A stretch of 57,829 nt of DNA from Nocardiopsis trehalosi NBRC 14201 (GTDB taxonomy: Bacteria; Actinomycetota; Actinomycetes; Streptosporangiales; Streptosporangiaceae): the NCBI RefSeq assembly GCF_001552555.1, contig NZ_BCRK01000015.1, forward strand, positions 1-57,829, given 5' to 3'. Below the pieces are notes generated by a model. It did not search any database, was not told the origin of the DNA, and saw only the letters and a list, made by a program, of their open reading frames with translations. Positions 44,308-54,458 of the stretch are shown in pieces (the stretch's first letter is position 1; each line of letters begins with the position of its first letter). A program made the position numbers and the translations under genes.

Positions 44308-45497
44308 CCGGACCCGTGATGACCGCGACGCGGCGCGCCAACCAGGAACTCAACATCGCCGAGTTCCAGGAGCGCCGGACCGAACTGGCCTCCCGCCCGC
44401 TCGCCCTGTTCGTCGAACTCACCCGCAACTGCAACCTCAAGTGCCCCAGCTGCCGCAGCGCCGGGCCCTTCCTGCCCGAGTGGAACATGAGCGACGAGGT
44501 GTTCCGCACCGTCGCCGACGAACTGTTCGACTCCGCCCTGCTGGTGGACCTGCGCGGCTACGGCGAGAGCACCATCCTGAAGAACTTCCCCCGGGCGGCG
44601 CACCGGGTCATGGACTCCGGGGCCCGCCTCCGCCTGGTGACGAACGGCCAGGTGAACAAGCCCGAGCTGTGGGACCGGATGATGGCCGAGCACGCCGTCG
44701 TCGTCCTGTCCTGCGACGCCGCGTCCCACGACCTGTTCGCGACGCTGCGCGCGGGCGGCACCCTGGCCCGCCTGCGCGAGACCGCGTCGACGCTCGTCCA
44801 CCACCGCGACGCCCACGGCGCGCCCCGCGACCTGCTCTCGCTGTACGTCGTGGTGAGCCGCCCCAACCTGCACGAGCTGGCGGACATCGTCACGCTCGCC
44901 GACGACCTGGGCATCGCCCAGGTGTCGCTCGCCCCCATCCAGATCGGCACCGACCACCCCTGGCACCTGGGCCACGACGTGGCCACCGTGGCGCGCTCGC
45001 TGGACGCGGCCACCGACCGCGGGCGCGAGCTGGGCGTCCGCGTCCAGCTCGCCTCCTCCCTCGACGAGTCGCTCAACCTGGACGACGACATCAAGAAGAT
45101 GTGCATGCACCCGTGGGCGTACGCCTACATCAGCCACGAGGGGCGCGTCGGCTTCTGCGACCACCTCATCGGCCTGGCCAAGTACACCTTCGGCTCCCTC
45201 ACCGAGGAGCCGTTCATGGACATCTGGAACTCGGAGCGGTTCCAGCGGCTGCGCCGCCAGCACGCGGAGCAGGACCTGCGCGACGAGTTCAGCCCCTGCC
45301 GCTGGTGCTACAAGCGGCGCTACGTCGACTTCGAGCACCTCGTCCACCCCAGCTACGGCGACCACCTGGTGAACACCGAGACCCGCGCCCGCCTGTGGAC
45401 CGGGCAGGACGCCCCGGCGTGCGGCTCGTCCTTCCTCGGCGCCGACCAGGCCGAGACCCCCGCGAGCCGCCGCGTCCTGCCCATCGTCACCCGGTGA
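44304..45497 (+). CDS. Radical SAM/SPASM enzyme (cluster gene 4)
   Basis: A 397-residue enzyme. The radical SAM CxxxCxxC is Cys43-Cys47-Cys50 (RNCNLKCPSC), followed by LRGYGESTIL (GGE-like motif) and LVTNG. The C-terminal part has SPASM/twitch cysteines: KKMCMHPWAYAYISHEGRVGFCDH and SPCRWCYKRRYVDFEH, which should hold an auxiliary Fe-S cluster. Related enzymes oxidise or epimerise aminocyclitols (BtrN, NeoN) or modify peptides; with no precursor peptide here, a carbohydrate or cyclitol substrate is more likely (inference). ATGA overlap with gene 3. Confidence 0.88.
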   Translation: MTGPVMTATRRANQELNIAEFQERRTELASRPLALFVELTRNCNLKCPSCRSAGPFLPEWNMSDEVFRTVADELFDSALLVDLRGYGESTILKNFPRAAHRVMDSGARLRLVTNGQVNKPELWDRMMAEHAVVVLSCDAASHDLFATLRAGGTLARLRETASTLVHHRDAHGAPRDLLSLYVVVSRPNLHELADIVTLADDLGIAQVSLAPIQIGTDHPWHLGHDVATVARSLDAATDRGRELGVRVQLASSLDESLNLDDDIKKMCMHPWAYAYISHEGRVGFCDHLIGLAKYTFGSLTEEPFMDIWNSERFQRLRRQHAEQDLRDEFSPCRWCYKRRYVDFEHLVHPSYGDHLVNTETRARLWTGQDAPACGSSFLGADQAETPASRRVLPIVTR

Positions 45498-45511
45498 TCT
45501 GGAGGTACAGC

Positions 45512-46591
45512 ATGGCCGCCCACCGCCGTGCAGGCGTGTCCGTCGTCATCCCGGTCCGCGGCCGGGTCCGGCTGCTCGCCGCGCTGCTCACCGGGCTCGC
45601 GGAGGCCCGCGCCCGCTGCCCCGAACCGACCGAGGTCATCGTGGTCGACGACTCCGACCCGGCCGACGCCGACCGCCACCGCGCCGCCTGCCGCCGGCAC
45701 GACGCCGCCTACCTGCGGGGACCGCGGCGGGTGGGGGCCAAGCGCAACCTCGGGGCCCGCGCCGCGCGCTTCGACCTGATCGCCTTCGTCGACTCCGACT
45801 GCGAGGCCGACCCGGACTTCCTCCAGCACGCCGCCAAGGCCCTGCGCGAGGCCCCGCGCGACGTGGGCGCCGTCGCCGGACCGGTGGACATGATCGGCAC
45901 CGAGACGGCCACCCTGCGCCTGTTCCGCCGCACCCAGGAGATGCACCAGCCGTTCGCCTGGCCGCGCGCCTACGACCGCATCACCTGGGCGGCCACCGCG
46001 AACCTGACGGTGCGCGCCGAGGCGTTCGAGGCCGTCGGCGGGTTCGCCGAGGACACCCTCACCATCGTCGGCGGCGAGGACGTCGACCTGGGCGTCCGCA
46101 TGACCAAGGCGGGCCACGCCACCGCGTGCGCCCCGGGGGCCGTGGTGTACCACTCGCGGCAGACCGGCGACAGCCTGCTGTCCATCGCCCGGCGGCTGTT
46201 CACCTACGGGCGGGCCGCGCACTGGCTCAACGTCCGCCACCCCGAACGGCGCGAACCGCGGCTGAACCCGGTCAGCGCGCTGGCCGCCGTCGGGGCGGTC
46301 GCCGCCGCGGCCGCGCCGGCGACCCGCGGCAGGTCCCTGTGGGCGGTGCCCGCCGCGGCGGCCGCGCTGCTGGCCCAGCACGCCCACCGCCGGCGCGTCC
46401 CCGGGGACGGCGCCACCGCCGTACCCGGCCTGGTGGCCAGTACCGTCCTCGACTGGGCGTTCGACGCCGGGGAGTTCGTCGGCGCCTGGCAGGTCGGCCG
46501 GCCGCACTACCTGTTCTCCCGCTTCGGGTTCATGGACGACCGCACGTTCGTGCCGCGCGCGGCCGCCGCCGGGACCGGGGAGGCGGCGTGA
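45512..46591 (+). CDS. Family 2 glycosyltransferase (cluster gene 5)
   Basis: A 359-residue GT-A enzyme: SVVIPVRGRVRLLAALLTGL at the start, EVIVVDDSD, GAKRNLGARAARFDLIAFVDSDCEADPDFL with the DxD-like DSD, ANLTVRAEAFEAVGGFAED, and GGEDVDLGVRM. A C-terminal Ala-rich hydrophobic region (about 255-295) may touch the membrane. It should transfer a sugar from a nucleotide donor, perhaps the UDP-pentose made by genes 7, 8 and 12. GGAGG site upstream; its stop overlaps gene 6. Confidence 0.87.
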   Translation: MAAHRRAGVSVVIPVRGRVRLLAALLTGLAEARARCPEPTEVIVVDDSDPADADRHRAACRRHDAAYLRGPRRVGAKRNLGARAARFDLIAFVDSDCEADPDFLQHAAKALREAPRDVGAVAGPVDMIGTETATLRLFRRTQEMHQPFAWPRAYDRITWAATANLTVRAEAFEAVGGFAEDTLTIVGGEDVDLGVRMTKAGHATACAPGAVVYHSRQTGDSLLSIARRLFTYGRAAHWLNVRHPERREPRLNPVSALAAVGAVAAAAAPATRGRSLWAVPAAAAALLAQHAHRRRVPGDGATAVPGLVASTVLDWAFDAGEFVGAWQVGRPHYLFSRFGFMDDRTFVPRAAAAGTGEAA

Positions 46592-48465
46592 GCGGGCGGT
46601 GGAGCGCCGGCGCCGGCGCCTTCCTCGGCATCAACTACAGCGGCATGCACGACAGCACGGTGTGCCTGGCCGACGCCTACGGGCGCCCGGTCTACGCGGT
46701 CGGCGAGGAGCGGTTCTCCCGCGTCAAGCAGGACGGCCGCTTCCCGCACCGGGCGCTGGCGACGGTCGAACTCGGCGAGGTCGCCGCCATCGGCGTCCCC
46801 TACCTCGAATCGAGCCCCGGACCGGCCGAGACCGACCCCGTGTTCCGGCCGCTGATGCACCCCGTGCCCGACCGCCCCGTCCTGCCGTTCCCGCCGGAGT
46901 GGCGCGAGCGGCTGGAGGCCCTCGGCCGTCCGCTGCTGTTCTTCGACCACCACGAGATGCACGCCTACACCGGGTTCGTACTCTCCGGCTACCCGGAGGC
47001 GCTCGCCCTGACCTTCGACTACGGGGCCTACAACTGCGCCCTGACCGCGGGCGCCTTCCACCTGCGGGCGGGCACCGCCACCCGCCTGGCCGGCGCGGCC
47101 ATGAACGAGTACCACGCCCTGGCCTCGCTGTACACCGACGCCACCGCGCTGCTCGGCTTCACCCCCTGCAAGCACGAGGGCAAGGTCACCGGGCTGGCCG
47201 CGCACGGCCGCCCCGGGGCCGACCGCCGGCGCGCGCTGTGGGAGGTCCACCGGAGCATCCGCGACGCCGACCACCTGCTCTACGACTGGGTGGGCTTCCT
47301 CGACGGCGACACCCCGCCGTTCTACGAGCCCAACCGGCACCTCGTCCAGCGGTACCGGGAGCGGTTCCCCTACAGCGACGCCGACCTCGCGCGCGCCGCC
47401 CAGGACCTGCTGGAGGAGCGGCTCACCGTCGTCGCGGAGTGGCTGGCCGACACCTGCGGCCGCGACCTGCCCCTGGTCCTCGCCGGCGGGGTGTTCGCCA
47501 ACGTGCGCGCCAACCTGGCGCTGGCGCGGGTGGGCTTCCGGAAGGTCTTCGTCGCCCCGCCCATGGGCGACGACGGCCTGTGCATCGGCGCCGCCGCGGC
47601 GGCCGGCCACCAGGCGGGGGCCCGCCGCCCCGGCGCGCCGGCCCGGCCGCCCGCCCGGTCATCGGCCATGGCGCTGGGGCCCCTCCCGGCGGAGCCGGGC
47701 GCGGCCGAACCCCTCCTGGCCGCACTGGGGGTCCGCCACCGCACCCTCACCCGCCCGGAGGAGGAGCTGGCCGACGCGCTCGCCGACGACCTGACGGTCG
47801 CCCTGGTCCGCGGCCGCCAGGAGTTCGGGCCGCGCGCCCTGGGCCGCCGCTCGGTCCTCAGCGCCGCCCGCGACCCCCGGGTCAACGCCCGCCTCAACGC
47901 CCGGCTGCGGCGCACCGAGTTCATGCCCTTCGCCCCGATCCTGCGCGCCGAACGCGTCGCGGAGGTGTTCGACCTCGACGGCATCGCCTCCGACGTCACC
48001 GACTGCCTCCCCTTCATGACCATGTGCCTGCCGGTCCGCCCGGAGACCGCCCGCCTGGCCCCGGCGGTGGTCCACGTCGACGGCACCGCGCGCCCCCAGG
48101 TCGTCACCGCCGACGACGACCCGTTCCTGCACCGCCTGCTGGAGGAGTACGAACGCCGCACCGGCGTCCCCGTCCTCATCAACACCAGCTTCAACCTCCA
48201 CGACGAACCCCTGGTGTCGACCCTGGAAGACGCCCTCGCCGCCTTCCTCACCGCCGAACTCGACCTGCTCTGCCTGGACGGGCGCATCGGCGTCGCCTTC
48301 GCGGACAACCCGCGGCTCGCCGCCGCGGCGCGCCTGCTCCGCCGCGACAACGGCGCGGCGGCGGCGCGCCGCACGGCCCTCAACCACGCCTTCGGCCGCC
48401 GGATGGTCGACGGCCCCGGACGCTTCAGCGAACTGTCCGACACCAGCGCCCTGGTGGGGCGCTGA
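46588..48465 (+). CDS. NodU/CmcH family O-carbamoyltransferase (cluster gene 6)
   Basis: A 625-residue carbamoyltransferase. Opens [18 protein letters not shown] and [50 protein letters not shown] is the Kae1-like ATP/metal region; the C-terminal domain has [26 protein letters not shown], and [18 protein letters not shown]. TobZ, CmcH and NovN are characterised relatives that make carbamoyl-AMP and move the carbamoyl onto a hydroxyl of a sugar or antibiotic. This strongly implies a carbamoylated product. GTG start overlaps the GT2 stop (GTGA). Confidence 0.93.
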   Translation: MSGRWSAGAGAFLGINYSGMHDSTVCLADAYGRPVYAVGEERFSRVKQDGRFPHRALATVELGEVAAIGVPYLESSPGPAETDPVFRPLMHPVPDRPVLPFPPEWRERLEALGRPLLFFDHHEMHAYTGFVLSGYPEALALTFDYGAYNCALTAGAFHLRAGTATRLAGAAMNEYHALASLYTDATALLGFTPCKHEGKVTGLAAHGRPGADRRRALWEVHRSIRDADHLLYDWVGFLDGDTPPFYEPNRHLVQRYRERFPYSDADLARAAQDLLEERLTVVAEWLADTCGRDLPLVLAGGVFANVRANLALARVGFRKVFVAPPMGDDGLCIGAAAAAGHQAGARRPGAPARPPARSSAMALGPLPAEPGAAEPLLAALGVRHRTLTRPEEELADALADDLTVALVRGRQEFGPRALGRRSVLSAARDPRVNARLNARLRRTEFMPFAPILRAERVAEVFDLDGIASDVTDCLPFMTMCLPVRPETARLAPAVVHVDGTARPQVVTADDDPFLHRLLEEYERRTGVPVLINTSFNLHDEPLVSTLEDALAAFLTAELDLLCLDGRIGVAFADNPRLAAAARLLRRDNGAAAARRTALNHAFGRRMVDGPGRFSELSDTSALVGR

Positions 48466-48514
48466 CCGGACACACCGCGGCCGGTCGCCACCGGCCGGGA
48501 AGGGACATCCAGAC

Positions 48515-49507
<993 letters not shown>

Positions 49508-49532
49508 GCCCCCTCGCGTTAGGAGCCACGAG

Positions 49533-50855
49533 TTGCACGCGATCTCCGTCCTCGGATGCGGATACCTCGGTGTCACCCACGCCGCCTGCCTCGCGGAACT
49601 GGGGCACGACGTCACGGCGGTCGACATCGACGCGCGGCGCGTCGCCGCGCTCGCCGACGGCCGCGTGCCGTTCTACGAGCGGGGGCTGCAGGAACTGGTC
49701 ACCCGCCACCTGGCGAACGGGCGGCTCCGCTTCACCACCTCCTACGCCCGTGCCGCCGCCGAAGCCGACGTCCACTTCATCTGCGTGGGCACCCCGCAGC
49801 GCGGTGACGGGGCCGCCGACCTGCGCAGCGTCGACGCGGTCGTCGAGGAACTGGGCCCGCGCCTGACCACCGAGTCCCTGGTCGTGGGCAAGTCCACGGT
49901 CCCCGTGGGCACCACCGCCCGGATCGCCGAACGGCTGCGGCGGACCGCCCCGGCCGGCGCCGGCGTCCGGACGGCCTGGAACCCGGAGTTCCTGCGCGAG
50001 GGGCACGCCGTCGCCGACACCCTGCGGCCGGACCGCATCGTCCTCGGCGTCACCTCGGCGTCCGACGAGAAGGTCCTCCGCGACGTCTACGCGCGGCTGG
50101 CCGACGCGGGCGTCCCCTTCGTCGTCACCGACCCCGCCACCGCCGAACTCGCCAAGTCCGCCGCGAACGCCTTCCTCGCCACCAAGATCTCCTTCATCAA
50201 CGCGCTCGCCGAGGTCTGCGAGGCCGCGGGGGCCGACGTCGGCGGACTCGCCGACGCGCTCGCCCACGACCCGCGCATCGGCGCCCGCTCCCTGCGCCCC
50301 GGGGTGGGCTTCGGCGGCGGGTGCCTGCCCAAGGACCTGCGCGCGCTCCAGGCGCGGGCGCGCGAACTGGGGGTCGGCCACGCGCTGGCGTTCCTCGCCG
50401 AGGTCGACGCCGTCAACCTGCGCCGCCGCGAGCGCGCCGTCGACCTGGTGCGCCGCCAGGTCCCCGACGGGATCGCCGGGCGGCGGGTCGCCGTGCTCGG
50501 CGCCGCCTTCAAGGCCGAGTCCGACGACGTGCGGGACTCGCCGGCGCTGCACGTCGCCGACGCGCTGCGCCGGGACGGCGCCGAGGTCGCCGTCTACGAC
50601 CCCAAGGCCATGGCGAATGCCCGGCGCGGCCACCCCGACCTGCACTACGCTGCCGATCACCGGCAGGCGTGCGCGGGCGCCCACGCCGTCGCGGTCCTCA
50701 CCGACTGGCCGGAGTTCCGCGACATCGACCCCCGGGAACTGGGCGGCGTGGTCGCGCGCCGCTCCGTCGTGGACGGCCGCGGCGCCCTCGACCCCGAGGA
50801 GTGGCGGCGCGCCGGCTGGGCCTACACCGCCCTCGGCCGCCCGGCGGCCCTGTGA
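49533..50855 (+). CDS. UDP-glucose 6-dehydrogenase (cluster gene 8)
   Basis: A 440-residue enzyme oxidising UDP-glucose to UDP-glucuronate. SVLGCGYLGVTHAACLAELGHDVTAVDID binds NAD; FICVGTPQRGDG, STVPVGTTARI, WNPEFLREGHA, and GVGFGGGCLPKDLRAL with nucleophile Cys264 are diagnostic; GRRVAVLGAAFKAESDDVRDSPA begins the C-terminal domain. It starts at TTG (49533), with AGGAG upstream, so initiation may be deliberately weak. Provides the substrate of gene 7. Confidence 0.94.
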   Translation: MHAISVLGCGYLGVTHAACLAELGHDVTAVDIDARRVAALADGRVPFYERGLQELVTRHLANGRLRFTTSYARAAAEADVHFICVGTPQRGDGAADLRSVDAVVEELGPRLTTESLVVGKSTVPVGTTARIAERLRRTAPAGAGVRTAWNPEFLREGHAVADTLRPDRIVLGVTSASDEKVLRDVYARLADAGVPFVVTDPATAELAKSAANAFLATKISFINALAEVCEAAGADVGGLADALAHDPRIGARSLRPGVGFGGGCLPKDLRALQARARELGVGHALAFLAEVDAVNLRRRERAVDLVRRQVPDGIAGRRVAVLGAAFKAESDDVRDSPALHVADALRRDGAEVAVYDPKAMANARRGHPDLHYAADHRQACAGAHAVAVLTDWPEFRDIDPRELGGVVARRSVVDGRGALDPEEWRRAGWAYTALGRPAAL

Positions 50856-50874
50856 CCCGGCAACGAGGAGCCCC

Positions 50875-52647
50875 ATGCGCCGACTGCCCCTGGCCGACCC
50901 CGGCACGCCCGACATCCGATCGGCGGGAGCGTTCCTGCGGTGGATCCTGCGCGGGCAGCTGCCCACCCTGGCGGGCGCCGTGGCGTTCGGCATCGTGTGG
51001 ATGCTCAGCCAGGCGCTGGTGCCCTACGCGGTGGGCGCGACGATCGACGCCGGGTTCGGCGGCGGACCCGCCGGGTTCGACCCGCACGCGGTCCTCACGG
51101 GCTGCGCGGCGCTGCTCGGGCTGGGGGTGGTGCAGAACGCCTCCGGGGTGGTCCGGCACCGGTTCTCCATGGCCAACGCGAACATCGCCTCCTACCGCAC
51201 CCTCCAGGTGGTGACCCGGCACATCGTCGGCCACGGCGCTGCGGTGAACCGCAGGGTCGAGGCCGGCGGTGTGGTGGGCGTGGGGGCGGTCGACATCGCC
51301 GCCGTGGGCGGGGTCACCGAGATCGTCGGCCGGGCCGCGGGGGCGGTGGTGTCGTTCACCGCCGTCGTCGGCCTGCTGTTCGCCACATCGGTCCCGCTGG
51401 GGGCCATGGCGCTGGTGGGCGCGCCGGTCCTGATGCTCGCCGTGGGGCCGCTGCTGCGCCCGCTGCACCGCCGCCAGGACGGCCACCGGCGGCTCATCGG
51501 CGGGCTGGGCGTCCACGCCGCCGACCTCGTCCACGGGTTGCGGGTGCTCCGGGGGGTCGGCGGCGAACGCGGGTTCGCCGAGCGCTACCGCGCCCACTCC
51601 CAGCGGGCCCGCCGCGCCGGCGTCCGGGTGGCGCGTGTGGAGTCGCTCCTCGACGCCGCCCAGGTGCTGCTGCCCGGCGCCTTCGTGGTCGCCTGCATCT
51701 GGGCCGGCGCCCGGCTGGCCCTCGCGGGTGTGATCACCCCCGGCGACCTCGTCACCCTGTACGGCTTCGCGGCGTTCCTCGTCCTGCCCCTGCGCACCGG
51801 CACCGAGGCCGCCGACAAGATCACCAAGGGGATGGTCGCGGCGCGGCGCGTGGTCGACGTCCTCGGCGTCCGGCACGGCCTCGACCCGGTCGGCCCGCCG
51901 GCCCCGATCCCGGCCGACCCCGGGCCGGTCGAGATCCACGACGCCGCCTCCGGCCTGGCCGTCGCCCCCGGCGCCTGCACCGCCGTGGCGTGCGCGTCGA
52001 CCGCCGAAGCCGCCCGGCTGGCCGACCGGATCGGCCGGCACACCGGCGGCGACGTCCGCGTCCGCGGGGTGCCCGCCGCCGACATCGCACTGGACGAGCT
52101 GCGCGACCACGTGCTCGTGGCCGACGGCGACGCCTGGTGGTTCGGCGGGCGGCTGCGCGACGAACTCGACCCCGAGGGCCGGCACGGTGACCGGGCGCTG
52201 CTCGCGGCCCTGCACGCCGCCTGCGCCGAGGACGTCCTGGAGCGCCTCCCCGAGGGGTTGGACAGCCCGGTCGCCCCGCGCGGCTGGGAGCTGTCCGGGG
52301 GCCAGCGGCAGCGCCTGGTCCTGGCGCGGGCGCTGCTCGCCGACCCGCCGGTCCTGGTCCTCGTCGAGTGCGCGTCGGCCGTGGACGTCCACACCCAGGC
52401 GCGGCTGGCCCCCCGCCTGGTGCGCCACCGGCGCGGACGCACCACCGTCCTCATCGACAGCAGCCCCCTGCTGCTCGCCGCCGCCGACACCGTCGCGCTG
52501 CTGCGCGACGGCACCGTGGCCGCGACCGGGACCCACCGCGGCCTCTCCGCCACCTGCCTCGACTACCGGCGGTTCGCGGGCGACCGCGCGGCCGCGCCGC
52601 CCGGCCGGGCGCCCGCCCGCCCGTCCGCCGCCCCGGCCAACCCTTAG
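50875..52647 (+). CDS. Half-ABC exporter with degenerate ATP site, LSGGQ intact (cluster gene 9)
   Basis: A 590-residue fusion of a six-helix exporter domain (1-340) and an NBD. The NBD has a perfect signature LSGGQRQRL (from 473), but Walker A is replaced by VACASTAEAARLAD (about 371), the Walker B Asp is Val497 (VLVLVE, Glu498 kept), and the H-loop His is lost (TVLIDSSP). It cannot form a normal ATP site with its own Walker motifs. Paired with gene 10, which has the reverse defects, it resembles StrV/StrW-type antibiotic exporters. GAGGAG site. Confidence 0.9.
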   Translation: MRRLPLADPGTPDIRSAGAFLRWILRGQLPTLAGAVAFGIVWMLSQALVPYAVGATIDAGFGGGPAGFDPHAVLTGCAALLGLGVVQNASGVVRHRFSMANANIASYRTLQVVTRHIVGHGAAVNRRVEAGGVVGVGAVDIAAVGGVTEIVGRAAGAVVSFTAVVGLLFATSVPLGAMALVGAPVLMLAVGPLLRPLHRRQDGHRRLIGGLGVHAADLVHGLRVLRGVGGERGFAERYRAHSQRARRAGVRVARVESLLDAAQVLLPGAFVVACIWAGARLALAGVITPGDLVTLYGFAAFLVLPLRTGTEAADKITKGMVAARRVVDVLGVRHGLDPVGPPAPIPADPGPVEIHDAASGLAVAPGACTAVACASTAEAARLADRIGRHTGGDVRVRGVPAADIALDELRDHVLVADGDAWWFGGRLRDELDPEGRHGDRALLAALHAACAEDVLERLPEGLDSPVAPRGWELSGGQRQRLVLARALLADPPVLVLVECASAVDVHTQARLAPRLVRHRRGRTTVLIDSSPLLLAAADTVALLRDGTVAATGTHRGLSATCLDYRRFAGDRAAAPPGRAPARPSAAPANP

Positions 52648-52656
52648 GAGCCGCCC

Positions 52657-54453
52657 ATGTCCGGCGGACTGCTGCCCGTGGCGCCCCCGCGCGAGGTCGG
52701 CCGCTACCTGCGCGACGTCTACACCCGCCACCCCGGGCCGCTGCTGCGCGCCCTGGCCTGGTACACCGCCGCGTGCGCCGCGGCGCTCGCGGTCCCCCCG
52801 CTGCTCGGCCGGCTGGTCGAGGCGGCGGCCGAGGGCGGCGGCGCCCCGGGGGTGTCGGCGGAGGCCGTCGCCGTGCTGTGCGCGGTGCTCGTCCTCGCCG
52901 AGGCCGGGTGCGTGCAGCGGGGCCGGCTGACGTCGCGCGTCCTCGGCGAGCGGGTCCTCGCCCGGCTCCGCGAGGACTTCGTCCGCGACGTCCTCGCCCT
53001 GCCCCTCGCGGACGCCGAGCGGGCCGGCACCGGCGACCTGCTGACCCGCACGTCGCGCGACGTCGACGCCCTGTCGCGCAACATCCGCTTCGCGCTTCCG
53101 GAGATGGTCACCGCGACCTTGAGCATGGCGCTCACCCTGGTCGCGCTGCTGCTGGTGAACCCGCTGCTGTTCGCGCCGTGCCTGGTGTCCGTCCCGGTCC
53201 TGTTCGCCGCGAGCCGGTGGTACCTGCGGCGCGCCCCGCGGCGCTACCTGGAGGAGGGCGCGGCCCATTCGCGCCTCAACGACGGGATCGCCGAGACCGC
53301 CGACGGCGCCCGCACGGTCGACGCGCTGCGCCGCGGCCGGTACCGGGTCGCCCGCACCGACGCCGACATCGCCGACGTGGTCGGGGCGAGCATCGCCACC
53401 CTGAACCTGCGGTCGGTCTGGCTGCCGAGCGTCGGCATGGGCTACTTCCTGCCGCTGCCCGCGGTGCTCCTCGTCGGCGGCCTGCTCTACTCGCGGGGCT
53501 GGGCGTCGGTGGCCGAGGTCACCGCGGCGGCCCTCTACGCCCAGCAGCTCGCCGAACCCGTCAACCGCCTCGCCCACTACCTCAACGACGTGCTCGTCGG
53601 CTACGCCGCGCTGGCCCGGCTGCGGGGGGTGCCGCGGCCGCGGCCCGCGACGGGGCGGGCGGCGGCACCGGACACCGCCAGCGTCCGCCTGCGCGGCGTG
53701 CGGTTCGGCTACACCCCCGACCGGGACGTGCTCGACGGCATCGACCTCGACATCGCCCCCGGCGAGCGCATCGCGGTGATCGGCCCGAGCGGGGCCGGGA
53801 AGTCCACGCTCGGGCGCGTCGTCGCCGGGGTGAACGCCCCCACCGCCGGCACCGTCGCCCTCGGCGGGGTGCCGCTCGACCGCATCGCCCCCGACCGCCT
53901 GCGGCGCGCCGTCGCCCTCGTCCCCCAAGAGCACCACGTCTTCACCGGGACGCTCCGCGACAACCTCGTGCTCCCGCGCCCCGACGCCACCGACGCCGAG
54001 GTGCGGGCGGCCCTGCGCGCCGTGGCGGCGGACCGGTGGGTCGACGCCCTGCCCGAGGGGATCGACACGGCCGTGGGCGCCTCCGGCCACCCGCTCACCC
54101 CGGCCCAGGCCCAGCAGACCGCCATGGCGCGGCTGCTGCTCGCCGCCCCCCGCGTCCTCGTGCTGGACGAGGCGACCTCCCTGATCGACCTGGGGGTGGC
54201 CCGGTCGCTGGAGAGGTCGCTCACCGCGGTGGCGAAGGGCCGCACCATCGTCGCGATCGCCCACCGGCTGCACACCGCGCACGACGCCGACCGGATCGCG
54301 GTGGTCGACGGCGGCGCCATCACCGAACTGGGCACCCACCGCGAACTGCTGGCCCGCGGCGGCACCTACGCGCGCCTGTGGCGGGCGTGGAGCCCCGCGT
54401 CGGACGCCGGCGGCCCCTCCGGGCCGCCGGACCGCGCACGAACCGAGGAGTGA
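52657..54453 (+). CDS. Half-ABC exporter with intact Walker motifs, degenerate signature (cluster gene 10)
   Basis: A 598-residue TMD-NBD fusion. Walker A GPSGAGKST (376-384), Q-loop LVPQEHHVF, Walker B VLVLDEATS (Asp504, Glu505) and H-loop His536 are all intact, but the signature LSGGQ is LTPAQ (480-484). In a heterodimer with gene 9 the only complete composite site pairs this Walker A/B/H set with the gene 9 LSGGQ. Probably exports the cluster product and protects the producer. Starts 9 bases after gene 9; TAGGAG ribosome site. Confidence 0.91.
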   Translation: MSGGLLPVAPPREVGRYLRDVYTRHPGPLLRALAWYTAACAAALAVPPLLGRLVEAAAEGGGAPGVSAEAVAVLCAVLVLAEAGCVQRGRLTSRVLGERVLARLREDFVRDVLALPLADAERAGTGDLLTRTSRDVDALSRNIRFALPEMVTATLSMALTLVALLLVNPLLFAPCLVSVPVLFAASRWYLRRAPRRYLEEGAAHSRLNDGIAETADGARTVDALRRGRYRVARTDADIADVVGASIATLNLRSVWLPSVGMGYFLPLPAVLLVGGLLYSRGWASVAEVTAAALYAQQLAEPVNRLAHYLNDVLVGYAALARLRGVPRPRPATGRAAAPDTASVRLRGVRFGYTPDRDVLDGIDLDIAPGERIAVIGPSGAGKSTLGRVVAGVNAPTAGTVALGGVPLDRIAPDRLRRAVALVPQEHHVFTGTLRDNLVLPRPDATDAEVRAALRAVAADRWVDALPEGIDTAVGASGHPLTPAQAQQTAMARLLLAAPRVLVLDEATSLIDLGVARSLERSLTAVAKGRTIVAIAHRLHTAHDADRIAVVDGGAITELGTHRELLARGGTYARLWRAWSPASDAGGPSGPPDRARTEE

Positions 54454-54458
54454 GGCCC

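Noticed and set aside
44304-46591. Mycofactocin or other RiPP locus (radical SAM/SPASM plus GT2)
   Set aside because: No precursor peptide, MftB/RRE protein or MftC-like context; neighbours are nucleotide-sugar and carbamoylation genes instead.
50698-54339. A 1213-codon open frame on the minus strand opposite the UGD end and both ABC genes
   Set aside because: It is a GC-bias shadow: the translation is Gly/Ala/Arg/Asp-rich low complexity with no motif, while the plus strand encodes clear ABC exporters.
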